DNA from: Clostridiales bacterium
GTDB lineage: Bacteria > Bacillota > Clostridia > Peptostreptococcales > Anaerovoracaceae
DNA length: 14,649 bases
Direction of reading: 5' to 3'
Assembly (NCBI GenBank): GCA_009778415.1
Contig: WRJV01000308.1
Coordinates: forward strand, 1-14,649
Both the position numbers and the translations under genes were made by a program. Below, one piece after another: positions 14,608 to 14,649 of this stretch (position 1 is its first letter; every line of letters begins with the position of its first letter). Under the pieces are notes generated by a model. That model had not been told where the DNA came from, made no database searches, and saw only the letters and a list, made by a program, of their open reading frames with translations.

Positions 14608-14649
14608 TGGCTCGCCAAACAGCGGCGGGCCGGAACCTTGAAAACTACA
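14608..14649 (+). ncRNA. Probable 5' leader of a ribosomal RNA operon (partial)
   Basis: The predicted transcript opens with a hairpin: GGCTCGCC (14609-14616) pairs with GGCGGGCC (14624-14631) around a 7-base loop. It is followed by GGAACCTTGAAAACTACA to the end of the window. CTTTGAAAACT-like sequences are typical of rRNA leaders and 16S-23S spacers in Bacillota, where they relate to antitermination and processing. No coding start is visible. The 16S gene would have to lie beyond the edge, so this remains an inference. Confidence 0.5.

Overview
The window reads as an ordinary chromosomal stretch of an anaerobic, mid-GC Bacillota (Clostridia-like) bacterium. The grounds are strong AGGAGG-type ribosome binding sites, consensus sigma-A promoters, an NhaC-type antiporter, a hydantoinase/carbamoylase-type amidase, and an MMPL transporter paired with an XXXLXXG heptad-repeat protein. 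No tRNA, CRISPR array, transposase or phage gene was seen. The species cannot be fixed from this sequence.

Left part, + strand (1-6772): the 3' end of an old-yellow-enzyme-type flavin oxidoreductase is overlapped by 4 bp by a DUF2461 protein; this pair is clearly AT-richer than what follows. Next come a UPF0158-type protein carrying a four-cysteine zinc-binding insert, a secreted calcineurin-like (purple-acid-phosphatase-like) phosphoesterase, and a 1118-codon RecQ-like superfamily 2 helicase with large uncharacterised N- and C-terminal regions. The phosphoesterase frame runs into the helicase start, probably because of a one-base indel in a T run; a promoter for the helicase lies inside that extra tail.

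Middle, - strand (6801-11235): a two-gene operon of a 12-TM MMPL/RND-type exporter followed, with a short overlap, by a secreted protein with two arms of LxxG heptad repeats around an Ala-rich helical centre. Together they look like an envelope export unit. A consensus promoter precedes the exporter.

Right part: a divergently transcribed M20-family amidase (11500-12762, +) converges on an NhaC-type Na+/H+ antiporter (12887-14428, -), with a strong hairpin between them. Upstream of nhaC, the last ~80 bases hold a divergent + strand promoter with an A-rich upstream element, a GC-rich hairpin and the sequence CCTTGAAAACTACA. This looks like the leader of a ribosomal RNA operon whose 16S gene would lie just beyond the window.

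The best candidates for something little described are the large RecQ-like helicase and the MMPL plus heptad-hairpin pair. No complete, recognisable defence system is visible.
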